Source of the DNA: Paramacrobiotus metropolitanus
Taxonomy: Eukaryota > Tardigrada > Eutardigrada > Parachela > Macrobiotidae
Assembly: GCF_019649055.1 (NCBI RefSeq)
Contig: NW_026570344.1
Span: 124,001 to 188,000, forward strand
Length of the DNA: 64,000 bases
Direction: 5' to 3'
Of the stretch, positions 14,501-26,141 are shown piece after piece; the stretch's first letter is position 1; the number at the start of each line of letters is the position of its first letter. The position numbers were made by a program, and so were the translations under genes. Under the pieces are notes generated by a model, which was given only the letters and a program-made list of their open reading frames with translations, had not been told where the DNA came from and ran no database searches.

Positions 14501-17500
14501 TCGTAATCAGAGTTTTGGCTGCCTACGCCTTTTTCTTTTTAAATCGTCGTAGGAAATAAAACTGAAAAACGGTACATCTGCGTGACGACGCTTTACCTGT
14601 GGCTGTGAGTGCCGCTAGCGAAAAATCAGTGCGGATATTCTCCCATGCCATGCTGCCAGCTATTTATAACGCAGAGAGCCGATCTCCGTCAAGTGGCCGT
14701 TACAAATCACAATAAATGATTGTAATGTAAACTATTCCAACCACTTGTCAAAGACAAACGTGATTTACCTCAAGTCCCCACTTTGCCCCATTTGTCACGT
14801 TTCAACCACAATAATAAAATTAATCGCTTCAGACCTGCATCCGCTTAGTTATCCAACCGGTGGATGCACTTCGTCACAAGTAACCGGCGAAGTTCAAAGC
14901 TACAAAACGATTCAAATTGCTTTTTGTTCTGCTGTCGTTTCTCTCAAGCTGGCCGCAAGTAGATATATTTACAAAATATTCCAACAAATGCAATTTTTGT
15001 GGGATATTCAAACTATCTGCAATAAAATTATCAGCTACACACGGTAATCACACAATTTATCGGTATATGCAATAACATATTGGTAACTGGTAAGCAATAA
15101 ATTACCTATAAAACGAAATTTTCCAAAAAATGAATATATCGTCTCATAAATTTGTCACTTGGGAATCCACAAAATATTTTTGAAAACTAACCGGTTTCAA
15201 TACAAAAGGCACAGCATCATCGCCAAGCTTGACCACTCGATACGTCATAATCATTCGGCAATAAGTAGCCGAAACGGTGACGTATTTATGGAAAATACGA
15301 CTGACAGTCCGTCTTTTGCCGGAAAGTATTGCCTGTTGATAAGTGACATTTTTGCTTTCCAGTCTTTTCTTCCAAACACACTGGCCACTGCCCATACTTC
15401 AGGGGCTTTGGTCAAATAACTGCAGTGTATGATTGATCGTGCGGATGAGAAGAAAGTGTGTTTAAATAAATGTTGTGAAAAACGCTCATACATGTTTTAC
15501 AGGGCTTCATAACACAACTGTTGAGTTGCTAGTCAAACATACAACACTGCTGTGTCCACACTCGGTTCGCAATACAGAAAGACACTTTGCTGACGGCGGA
15601 AGGGACCTATTCCTATGCCTGAATGGCCATGCTTAAATAAAAAAGAATGGTAGCAATTTGCTCGAGTAGTTTCTTGAAGTTCCATTTGATTGCTAATCAT
15701 TTCCCAATCACGCAAAAATCATTAACATCTTGGCCGAAACATCTCAGCATTTCAAAACTGGAATGCGTCGTTCCATAATTCCTGTACACAAGTTTCTAGC
15801 TTTCTATCCTTACCATGCAATCGTTTTGCAGCAACGAAGTTTTTTTCCGCTAACCAACAATAATTAACAAACTAGATCGCCTCCATCATAAATGAATTAA
15901 TTCTAGTTAAGATTAATCTTGATAATGTTGTTTATGATAACAATTGGGCTTAGCCGATAATGGGATGCTCACGTTACTAATGAAGATTGAATTGAACACG
16001 ATACATCACGACCTTTCACTCGTAATCTATTTCGTTCATTGTTCGGGCTGACAGAGGAAATAATTATTTGTACACAGCGCGGGGCAGTGTTTGTGCGCTG
16101 CGGCATATCGCTGCAGCACAGAGGAGAATGTCTGCATCCCACATGGAATGATTGCCGGGTTCTGGAGTGACTGATTGATAAATTAATAGCTATGCATCGA
16201 CGGCATTCTGCTGTCAGTTTCTATGTCACACTTGACCACTGCGGAAACGGTTGAAATTTCAAACCGTCAAGACTTTTCTACGAGCTTTAAAATATAAGTA
16301 CACAAACCCAGAATTTTTACGCTGGAATGCAAACATTTAGCATAGTTTTGTTTAAAACCCTTTTACTGTGTGCAGTGTGTGGTGAGATACCGACAACAAT
16401 ATTAAAACAGATTTACCTGAGGGACGACGTTCTTAATCCGGCCTCCATTAAACTAAACTAAAAACCGTCGGAACAAAAACTAAAATATTAGATTATATCA
16501 TGTCGGAAATTAGTTAGCTGCTAATTCAGTGCAACAAAAAAATTATAAGATGTGGTAATTCTGCAAATCGAAAATCCATCACATGCTAAAAAATTCCAAT
16601 TACTTGTACGATACACGCGAAAAACCATTTCTGATTGAAGAGGAAACTTAAAAATTATATTAGATATTTTTATTGACCTTATCCACATCAGAATTATGCA
16701 ACGGCAGCGGCGGAGATGAGAATCAGCGAAACTACAGATAAATACATCTTTCATCTGCATCTCATGATAAAATCAACAGTTACTGCATCGCAAGCTGCTG
16801 CAGCCACGCGACTTGATGAAGCATTAGCACTCATCGTCCAGCAGTGGCCAAGAAGGGTTATTTACCACGCAGCAGCAAATGTCCGGCCGCATAATAATGT
16901 GCTGGAGCCGTTTCATACCCCTTCACGAACAAAACACTCTTTAATTTCTCTTCCACACTTGGGCATATACGGTAATATGTACAAGGGAGCGAGACAGCGC
17001 GGGATTAGGCGTTTCCGCTTGGACGCTTCTGTGACCAGCTCAGTTGAAGCGCCCCTTCTGCTAGACAGTTTTCCCTTCATGTGATAGATGACTGGGGATA
17101 AGTTTCCATGAATACAAACAATGTCATGTTATTTGATTAGGTTTTTTCAAACGACACCGGTTAACCGTGGCGTAATCGATGCAAGTTCATTTTTCCCCAG
17201 CGAGACATGCTCGTTTATCATCTTAGAAACTGCCAACTTTATTTTCTTATTTTATTTTACTAAAAGGAACAAAAAATCCATCTAGATAGCCCAAAAGTAC
17301 GAAGCGCTACTCGAAAACCGATAACGCAAAAATTAGTTTATTTACCATGCATCATAAGCGAAGCAGTTGAAAGCACACAGATAAACCAGCATACTATTTT
17401 GCTAACAATAAAGATTTTGCTTACTGTAGGTAAAAGCAGCTTCTTCCTTATGAGGTAGATACACAGGTCCTAAATAGATGTTTCTGAAAGCCACTACAGT

Positions 17501-20500
17501 TTTTACAGATACTTTAGACGTCTTAAGCATAAATGAGGACAAAATGAGTGAAATTGTTCACACTTTTCAGGGCGTTGCCTGTTTGATCACGGGGCTTTCG
17601 CCTGTCACGTTTCTCGGATTGCAGCTCGACACAGATTTTGGTGTGGAAGATTTACTTAAAGATTTAAAAGATATTACGATGGATAATAAGCACAAGCTCC
17701 GGCTGACAATCGGCCAGACGCTGACCAACGACAATAGACTGATGGAATTGGCCGGCAAACGTTTGACGACTGACATAGTTATACATTGTCAAATAAATTT
17801 CCTATGAAATTTAATCTGGCCGCGGTCAGATTTCTTCTAAACTCTCTCTCACTTCCAACCACTCCAGCATGTACAGTATGTAGATCGCGGCAACTCAACA
17901 TCTGGTGACGCTAGCTGGATGAATGCAAAGCAGTAGCCATAATACGCAGCAAAACTGTAAAATATTGTTGCGTTGTGTTCGTGTCCGGTGGAACAATACA
18001 ATGCCTGCTTACCGAGCTTTCAAACGTGGGCAAAGTTTGCTTAAGAAAACTGGAAAGGTTAGCAATAAAACACAGTGGACAAACTTTGCTAACGCAAACA
18101 TAATAATATTGTCATAATCGCAGACAAATCTCTCGAACTGGTCCCTAAGCTAACCACCATGGGTTACCAAGCAGTTTATCGGATATTTTTCAGAAAATAC
18201 TAGAACCTTCTTTCTCGAACTTCAGAAATTTCATTCTAATCAAGCAATTAAATTTTTCCTGAATTTCTGAGGACATTCAATATTAAAATGATAATTTGAC
18301 CTGCATGTAATACTTACTAGAAAAGAATTTTTGCGCAAAATCGTAAGAATGGTATAAATAATTTCATGACTTACCAACACATTCATGGGCATCCCGCGTT
18401 GTAGCCCGTCCCCATGGATGGTCATAGTGAAACGGCTTGCACTTCTCGCAGTCGGCGCCGGCCGTATTGTGCTTACAATCGCAGACCAGCCGGCCCTGCC
18501 GATCGTACACCGTCCGTGCCGCGTGTCCGTTACACTTGGCCCGTCCGCCCACGGCGAAATCCGATAGGGCATAGTAATAGCTCTCCTTTAGCTTGTTCCG
18601 TTTGGCCCGCACGAGGGCCGACGCATAGCTGGTCAGGGCCTCACTCTGGCTGGAGGTAACGCTGGTGTCCGTCTCGTTAGAGGTGATAATCAGTGAGGGA
18701 ATGGTCATCCCGGTGGTCAGGGCGTCGTCGGTGGGATCCGTGTCCACACTATTGTCGTCATCGTCGCTATCGTCCACCGTCGCGCTGTCGGTGTCCGGGG
18801 CCTTAAAACGTTTGAAGACGACCCGAATGTCTGTGGCGGTTACCCAGTCTTGCAAAATGGGGGAGTTGTCCACATCGAACGCTGACGGGCGGCCTATACC
18901 GCGCATGCAACCATTTAGTAAATATTGATGTGGAAAGTACTAATGAATTCCGGGACAACAGGGAATGCTTTGCGGCTACAATTATTACACTCGCCAAAAG
19001 AAACCTTACGATTATTAGTTATTATCAGCTATTTGTTTATTTCGAAACGTAACCAGGACCAAATAAATGTGCTAAACTACACAATTATACTAAAAATTAA
19101 TAATTTCCGAAATCTTCCACTTTATTTGAAATTACCATATGTATAAAATTGACGTCTTAAATTAATTGTCAAATTTAATTTATTTCAAAACATTTCAAGT
19201 ACCTTTTGTTTATAATTCATAAATACACGTCAGAATTGAGAAGCGAAACTTAACTGCTGCTGCGTGTAAACTTTACTGCGAAACAATCAAAATTTTGTGA
19301 TTTACATCCATACGGGCTTGATTACAGCGGTTTATCTGGTTCGTCTGCTACGAATAAAAGATTCGGCTACGGTCACTGATGCGTCCAGGTGACAAAACCA
19401 AATTGAACACTGCGGGATACCCTTGGCTTCTACCATATTTCTCGCCATGTGTTGAATTATGCAACTTTTCCTACATCATTAATTACTTGAAAGTGGCTTT
19501 TGCTGTGTAGTTATATCAGTTATACTCGTATATGCTGTCGATTGTGTGCGGTGAACTGGACACTGCTTTCTGCTAGCATGTATATTAACCATAAATTAAA
19601 CTAAACTTATGTGGTTAAATTACGTAAATACTCACAAAATTCAATGAACCCCTAAAGCTTTAGACTGTTTAAAAAATCATGGCGCCATTGAATTCCCTGG
19701 CTTGACGCAGCCATTTAGTTAATAGCAAATACCGGTAAATTTGTTGTGTTTAACAATTACCTTCCAATGTGCTGAACGCCACCCGGCCTCCGTTAATCCC
19801 ATTAGCAATAGCCCCGCCCCTCAGCGCCGCACCGGGCTCCAAGGCATTGGAGGTGAGATGCGCATCCGTGCACAGCGCTTCCTGCTCGTTGGTCTTCGTA
19901 ATGGTCACCCGGTTGGGCTTCCCGAATACCGCCTTACAGTCGGAAGAATAAAACTGAAAGGGCACCCATGTCCGCCCATAATCCACACTCTTATAGATGG
20001 CCAAGGAGTCGGGCCGTTGCGTACAGAACTGCAGACTGATATAGGTCAACTCGTACTTCTTCCCCAGCGACAACGTCAGCGTCACATTCTTCCCTTCCTC
20101 CTCCTCGGTAAACGGCTCCGACTGCCAGCATGTCAGGTTGTTGGGATTATTCAAATCCGTCAGGTAGGTGGCCGGATGTTGGCGCTTGGGATTGGCATCG
20201 TCACAAATCTGGCAATTCCGCACCTTCTCCCCGTCGGCATTGTACGATGCCTGACAGTAGCGCGTGGCCGGTGTCCCGCACGTGCTGGACGCCCGCACCT
20301 CCTTCCCGAAGGCCGCATTAACGAAATCCGTAATGCACCGGCGCGGCTTCCCGAGGGCGTCGTAGCAAGGGTCCGTGGGTTTTGTCGGGGAGGAGGAGAT
20401 TCAGAACACTGTTAGTGGAGATGAGGGAGGCCGCTGTTGGCTGGTGAAGATAAACAAGGGGTAATATGAGCCGTATGAGCATTAACCGGAGACACTGATC

Positions 20501-20512
20501 AAGTGCTGTCAT
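8561..20512 (-). CDS. netrin: Netrin (secreted axon-guidance cue)
   Basis: Minus-strand exons: 20512-19761, 18893-18375, 11448-11260, 10066-9917, 9762-9706, 9097-9029 and 8967-8561. In order they encode a signal peptide (hydrophobic [13 protein letters not shown]) and the laminin N-terminal domain ([64 protein letters not shown]). Three laminin EGF-like repeats follow, then a linker, then a C-terminal NTR domain ([39 protein letters not shown]). The family is secreted and binds DCC and UNC5 receptors. Oddities: the signal-peptide frame and the laminin-N frame differ by one base with no usable intron between. The first EGF repeat lacks two cysteines. An acidic Ser/Thr-rich insert sits between the laminin-N domain and that repeat. 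Intron 2 is 6.9 kb. Confidence 0.95.
16716..17084 (+). CDS. Doubtful ORF inside netrin intron
   Basis: A 122-codon plus-strand frame starting [12 protein letters not shown], antisense to netrin and inside its second intron. It includes an Ala-rich patch ([15 protein letters not shown]) that could be helical, but no domain is recognised. It has no obvious partner exons. Chance is the default explanation. Confidence 0.15.
   Translation: MRISETTDKYIFHLHLMIKSTVTASQAAAATRLDEALALIVQQWPRRVIYHAAANVRPHNNVLEPFHTPSRTKHSLISLPHLGIYGNMYKGARQRGIRRFRLDASVTSSVEAPLLLDSFPFM
17478..17807 (+). CDS. Unidentified ORF inside netrin intron
   Basis: A 109-codon plus-strand frame. Its middle (17573-17775) has the composition of real protein, with [15 protein letters not shown] and [12 protein letters not shown], and is more GC-rich than the surrounding intron. 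A pyrimidine-rich acceptor (CACACTTTTCAG) precedes that segment and GT-like sites follow it. It could be one exon of a nested gene, a retrocopy fragment, or noise. I do not recognise the family. Confidence 0.25.
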   Translation: MFLKATTVFTDTLDVLSINEDKMSEIVHTFQGVACLITGLSPVTFLGLQLDTDFGVEDLLKDLKDITMDNKHKLRLTIGQTLTNDNRLMELAGKRLTTDIVIHCQINFL

Positions 20513-22189
20513 TTCCGCGCTAAGCAGTCAAGTTAGGAAGCGCACCACACAGACAATCGCTCGCTGACCTTCCGCAATGTCTGTACACAATGGCCAGATT
20601 ATCATGGAAATCAGTGCTGTAGATGCAGAGAAGAAACCGTAATTTAAACCCGCTTATCGACCACGGTCAGTGTTACTGTAATCCGCAAGTACGGCTAGCA
20701 AAAAATCCAACAACGATGCCATTTTTTGCATTTAATTAAACATTTTTTCAAATAATCAGCCGACTAACCATACTATCGCCAAGAAATGCTGCTCGCTTCA
20801 TCAATATGACGCTTCGGGATGTAGACTGGACTTAAGACTGTTTTGTGGTATCTGCTAATAAACATTCAAAGTGGACGGATGCAACCGCTGCGTGAAAATT
20901 CTCGTTAACCCGCGCCTCATTCATCTGGCAGCCAATCCGACAGAAAAACCGCGCCTTCACAATTCTCGACGTAGAGGCGGAGCGTGTGGTGCCATTGGCC
21001 AACCGGCAGAATCCGGTGTTTGGAGCATACAAGGATTCCCATGAGATTACCGTTCAACTGGGTAAATTTTATATGAAGCTGCAGCCCGGGCAATTGAGTT
21101 TTGTGATGTTTAATCGGTCTCAATGGACGCTAAAGAGTCAAGATTGTTCAATAAAAAGTGCCAGGGTAAACATCATCATCACCTTAACACCGTCAAATGG
21201 ACACTGTGTGCTTAAGCCGGGAAATCGTGTTCGGACATTGTTTCTAGTGGAAGGGCAATCTTGACGCGCTGTATCCGAGTGGGACTGGGAATTGCGATGA
21301 CAGTTGTAAAAGTGTGAGATAAAACACGAGTGCAGTGTGAGAGAGTGCTTTAAAACGGTTATTGTCTGTGAAACGGGACGATTATGTAATAATGCTCCGG
21401 AAGAGCTGCTAACAAGTTTGACCCAGTTTAGCGGTAGTTTTATTACGTGAGATTTCTGGCCTAAATTGTGCGTTTTCTCCCACGAAAAAAATGAATGCTT
21501 TTTAACGATTGTGGTGTATATTACATGAGCGGTAATCACTTATTTACCGGTAATCAAACATTTGTTGGATTATAATGGTAAATGGATTGTGTTTCAAATA
21601 TTCCTCAAAGGTTTTATTGTAGACTTCGCTGATATGCTTCGAATCAGCAAAACAGCGCAAAAAAACGGGAAAAACCAAGCAGCGCGCACTGGTCAGCAGA
21701 AAACTATTTCTTTCCAGTTGTGTATCGAACATCCCATGCAGAGATGCAGGCCCGCTAATACAGTGCAAGTGTAATTCACATTTTCGGTTTTAAATTTACC
21801 AACGAACGTAACATTGTTGTGTCAAGGCGTTACAAGCTGGCAGCGTATGGCGCCTCGTAGTGCGGTGGCTAGTATTGGTCGTAGCATAAGTGAATTTGAT
21901 ATTCTATTTACTACTCGTATAGATAATTATGTTCATCTTCTTTACACAGTAAGCTGCACTTCGACTTTTACTTCTTTGCTAATAATGTGTGCTAATTCTT
22001 CTAGCTATTTGATTCCTCTTTACTTTGTTTATTCCTCTAGCACAGTAAACATTACACTACATAACAAATACTCGTACTGTACACCAACTTAAAAGTTTGT
22101 ATATAAATTTCACCATTACTCCTAGCTTAATTAAAATTAGTAGGATTAGAATGTACATGTACGAGTATCATGTAATCGAGAGCAACACT
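20513..22189. other. Intergenic upstream of netrin
   Basis: About 1.7 kb covers the presumed netrin promoter and the 3' flank of the next minus-strand gene. Open frames here (for example 20986-21264, 21138-21539, 21814-22092) look like chance. No RNA gene or repeat was recognised. Confidence 0.45.
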
Positions 22190-23617
22190 TTATCGACGGA
22201 AACCGCGGTTGGAATTGGAACCACGGCCTTGTTGAGCATTGAATCCATTGATTTGAGTACCAGGTTCACCGCTCCCCTCGTTACGATCACTGAAACCGCC
22301 ACCGGACTGCCACCCTGCCGAACTGCCAGGACGTCCTTGGCCGCGCGATACCACACTAATCGGCGAAGAACCTTCTTGCCCCCCGAGTCTGCCCGCGTTG
22401 GATCCCCCAGTTCCTCGACGTCGGTCATCGGTATCGCTGTCTCGGTTACCCGCATTACCGCCCTGTGACCAACTATTTCCGCCTTGCCCGCCAGTGCCCC
22501 GCGAGCGGTCGCCACCCGCTGATTGCCGATCGAAGTTGCCGCTATCGGTATTACGGTTACCAAAGTTAGAGTCGCGGCGATCGTCGAAATTGTCTTCGTC
22601 CACGTTGGTACCACTGGGATTGGTGCCGGTACCGCCTTTATTCTTATTCTTGTTGTGCCGATTTTTATGGTGTTTGCGGTTCTTCTTGTGATTTGATGGC
22701 TGGTTTGGTCGTGTAGTTACTCGGCGATCATGCTGGTCGTCGTCGTCATCATCGTCATCGTCATCGTCATCGTGGTTGCGAGATCGATCGCCGAAGCTTG
22801 ATCCTCTGTTATCTTGACCATTTCTGGAGTTACCTGCACGTATACCGTACATGATGCATTCGATGCGATTATCTACTGCCTGCTCACCATAAAATAATGC
22901 ATGTTTCAAAAGGTCAGACTTGACACTGTGGTAACTTTCGCCATTTTAATACAGTACGCCAAAGCTTTTTTTTGCAAAGGCTGCAATTACACTAGATCCG
23001 CTATGAATACCTGATTGTAGCTGGTCTCGGTTTCCGGAAAGTCTGCTATCTTGGCCTCCACTTGAGCCTCCTATAAATGTGTAATTTTGTATACAAGTAT
23101 GAATTACAGCAGCCGCTTTAGTATACGATTTTAAAGCAGCATCGCGGTGCGCCCGCACTTTTTAGTCGAAAATTATTTTACTGTATTTGTAGGCACGATG
23201 CATACAATAATATAACAATTTTAGAATCAGTACCTGTAAGGCTGTAACGATATTCGGATGTACAGAGTACTACGCGAATGGAGTCGCAATACGTAACTGT
23301 GATATTTGCAACCGGGATAAAATTTTGACATTTAACAAAGATTAGGGGACCGTTTGTTTATTAACGTATCCTATATAGATATCTAACCAAAAGTATGTAT
23401 TATACGATTGTTCATATTACTAATTAACTAATAACATTAAAAACTATTTCGAAACTGATTGCACTGCAAAATTTAATGCTGCTTTGTTTAACTTCGTTAT
23501 ACAGTAAGTAGGTTGTAGTCTTGTTTCGCTTTCATGCATACACTTACCACGGTCAAAGAAGTTGTTGGCCGCAAGTATTCCGACAATAAGGGATAGAAAT
23601 ATTATTTGTCGTAACAT
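22190..23617 (-). CDS. Secreted, Gly/Asn/Arg/Asp-rich disordered protein, unknown
   Basis: Three minus-strand exons, 23617-23548, 23070-23011 and 22833-22190, join in phase 1 at GT-AG sites and give 774 nt (257 aa). Residues 1-17 (MLRQIIFLSLIVGILAA) form a clear signal peptide. The mature chain has no cysteine and few hydrophobic residues. It has a run of 12 aspartates (about residues 65-76) and then a His/Lys/Asn-rich basic block (NHKKNRKHHKNRHNKNKNK). The remainder is Gly/Ser/Asn/Arg/Gln repeats such as GGDRSRGTGGQGG. This indicates an extracellular, intrinsically disordered polyampholyte. I recognise no family. Possible roles by composition alone are a matrix, cuticle or glue component, or a secreted protective protein; none is shown. 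The signal peptide and exact phases make the gene itself credible. Confidence 0.75.
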
Positions 23618-24589
23618 TTTAAAGCTGTTCCGAGACTGCTCAGTATTTGCTAATAAAGTGATATCAATCAAATGCGTTTAAGGGAAATTTTACGTTTGGA
23701 TTCACGTAAAAGTTTGCCGACAGCAATTGTAAAAAGTACAACATTAAACATGTACCGGTATCACTACGTATACTTCAGAAAGCAACTAGAGAATATGTAT
23801 CTTATAATATTCTGGTTTATGGGCTTATATATAACAATCACAATCCACAACGCAATTAATTACTCAGTATTGTGCATGTACGGTACTTCCTATAAGTAGA
23901 TATTGGTATTCGACGTATCACTGTTGGACATTTCCGGAAATTTGTTTCTACTAAAGTGGAAGCATAGTCAGCCTGATTTGCTGTTACTGTAGTTCTTCTG
24001 CGGTGAACAAGTAAAATCGTTCGAAACGATTAAAAAATCATGTGTACTGTACTGTTACTGTAATTCATTCTCTGTATTGAGCACTGCTTGTCCTGAACGA
24101 TAAGTTCATAACCGCCGACAGGTGTCGCATAGCTTAAGGTTAAAAATCTTGCAGATCAGGAATCCCCGGAAAAATCGTCGAATATGTTGCAATCATAGAA
24201 TTTGACAACTGCCATTACTTAACGAAGCAGCCAAATAAAGGTGTAAACACCAATACCAATTATTTTGACGAAGAAAACTACATTTTGTAAAAATAAAGAC
24301 TTGTCTCTTCACCTTCATTTTTTACTGCACAGTTACGAGTACACAACGTGTAAGTTCTGACACAATACACCACAAAAAATACCAGCACAACTCTCAAACC
24401 CACACATCAAATCTTCTTTCAGGTAAGTACCGGAAACTCGACTATACCATTCCATAAAAATTACATCAAGCTAAAAGATTCTCCAATATGCATACAATAA
24501 TACCTTCCAGACTGCCTAATAAAAAAATCACAGATAAATAGGAAAATGGGTCAGGTCGAATATTCTCAATAAAGGTGACGGAATTCTTA
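23618..24589. other. Intergenic, no gene seen
   Basis: Roughly 1 kb of AT-rich sequence lies between two minus-strand genes, presumably promoter of the secreted-protein gene and 3' UTR of syntaxin-8. Nothing else is recognised. Confidence 0.5.
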
Positions 24590-26141
24590 TCATTTCTTCC
24601 TGGGAATACAAGCAACAGCAATTATGGCAATTAAAAGAGCAACTATCAGCAGCCACAAACCTGCAAAGAAAGCATGTCAATCAAAGCGATACAAGTAGTT
24701 CCATACTTCCATTGCACGGTCTATCTTACACCAGTGGGTCCGAGACTTCTTCAATATGACTTTCACGTTCCGTGTTTCCCTGGCTAACTTAACTTCGGCG
24801 TTGTCCATCTGCCCACCGATCTCGTCCAAAATGTCGTTATGAATGTCAACCTAACAAGATCAATCCTTCAACATTTCACCGATAAAATCCACAAAAAAAC
24901 AATAAACAGAAAAAGTAAAACCAGGGGAAAACAAATTACAAGGACGATACAGATTATCCAAAGGACGCCGTGCATTAAAAGACCGTACACAATAATCAAT
25001 TTTCATATTTTCACTATTAAAAACGTTACGCAAAATGATTTTCCATACGCAAAATGCACATCATAAGTGTTTCACGTATGCCGCGCATTTTGCGTACGAA
25101 CTATGGAAAATAATTCTGCATATTAAACGTTGTTTAATAGTAAAAATATGAAAAGGCACGCTTAGTGTGCACCCACTTCTGCCGCAATATCCACGGCAAT
25201 TTCGCGCTGGCGCCCAACAATCTTTGATAGAGCATCCAATCTCGATCCTGCTCTATAATGCCAAAATGAGACTTTTTTGCCTAGTGCTTCCGCAGGCACA
25301 ACGAACGAAGGCGCGCACACATCTGCTATTAATAACAATCATACAAGATTTGCGAGTTAGGTACCGTGTAAAATCTGCTGGTGCTGGGAGCGAAGATTAT
25401 CCGTGGTCAGGCCGCGGGTCTGCTCATTCTCTTCCTCCGTCAGCCAAGGATTGTTCTGTGAACTGCCATAACCTAAAGTCGTCGACGTACCCAGCAGACT
25501 GTTGCGGTTTTGTGCAGCCGTAGATTTCGCTGTAAACGCCTGCTCTAACCGCTTCTCTGTGCTGACCAGATTGTCCATCAACCCTTGACGACGATTTACT
25601 TCCACAATATTGCTGAAAGACACAGAGCAGCATACGGAGAAGTTAGATACTACTACAGGCAGAATAAATAACTTCAAAATTCAAGAAGCCGAATGATAAC
25701 CACAACTCGTACGAGACCTCAATAACGAAAAGGGTTTTCTAATTTAATACAAAGCCGTGCCAATTATAAAAACCGCACACGGCACACCGAACGTTTTGCT
25801 GGCTTTCATTTGAATTCCGCAACCATGCATCAACTGTGCTCTTACAGTGTTCCTTGCGCTGTAGTCCTTGCCAGGGCTTGCTTCAAGCTCTGCGTATTGG
25901 ATGCGAATTTCTTCATCAGTGTGCGAATACTCGTTGCCAACTACAACATAAACAAATTCACTGCAATCTACTGACAGGAGCAACGGTAAAATAGGAAAAC
26001 AACAACAGCACTAAGCGTCCTAGAAGGCAACTTTGTGCGACATAATAAAAACTGTGATCGGAGATATCCGTAACGCAAGCGGCTTACTCCAGGAGCTTTA
26101 GTGCTGTTGCGCGCCAGTTCTTCGTGATACTGGCTGATCTT
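24590..26141 (-). CDS. STX8: Syntaxin-8 (endosomal Qc-SNARE), first exon unresolved
   Basis: Minus-strand exons 26141-26088, 25940-25846, 25612-25365, 25250-25177, 24850-24730 and 24660-24590 give 220 codons plus stop; human STX8 is 236 aa. Family signatures are NRRQGLMDNLVSTEKRLEQAF, NPWLTEEENEQTRGLTTDNLR, RLDALSKIVGRQREIAVDIA, then the SNARE continuation DIHNDILDEIGGQMDNAEVKLARETR. A single C-terminal membrane anchor follows (LWLLIVALLIAIIAVAC) and ends PRKK. By family it acts with Vti1b, syntaxin-7 and VAMP8 in late-endosome fusion. The missing N-terminal exon is probably within 26330-26390, where an ATG is followed by a GTAAGC donor, but that frame does not join exon 26141-26088 cleanly. 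The intron between 25176 and 24851 carries a foldback repeat. Confidence 0.88.
25000..25154. repeat. Foldback (inverted-repeat) element in syntaxin-8 intron
   Basis: The two ends are inverted copies. TTTTCATATTTTCACTATTA at 25000 pairs with the complement of the TAATAGTAAAAATATGAAAA that ends at 25154, with one mismatch. Further in, ATTTTCCATACGCAAAATGC around 25039-25058 pairs imperfectly with the inverted copy around 25085-25112. The central loop is short, about 25-30 nt. This is the form of a small non-autonomous foldback/MITE insertion. No target-site duplication was confirmed. Confidence 0.6.

Larger units (their letters stand above)
11449..18374. other. Large netrin intron 2
   Basis: This 6.9 kb intron is about thirty times the usual intron length here. 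Most of it is AT-rich, with no recognised gene, RNA or mobile element. Two plus-strand ORFs, at 16716-17084 and 17478-17807, are open for 110-120 codons and are listed separately as doubtful. The length may reflect regulatory elements, which cannot be read from one sequence. Confidence 0.5.

Noticed and set aside
13654-15419. Several 80-100 codon ORFs in netrin intron 2
   Set aside because: Both strands are open by chance in AT-rich sequence; no motif, splice partner or composition supports coding.
19741-20415. 224-codon plus-strand ORF
   Set aside because: It is the antisense shadow of the netrin laminin-N exon.
22730-22780. CATCGT microsatellite
   Set aside because: The repeat is the codon run for twelve aspartates in the secreted protein, within an open frame.
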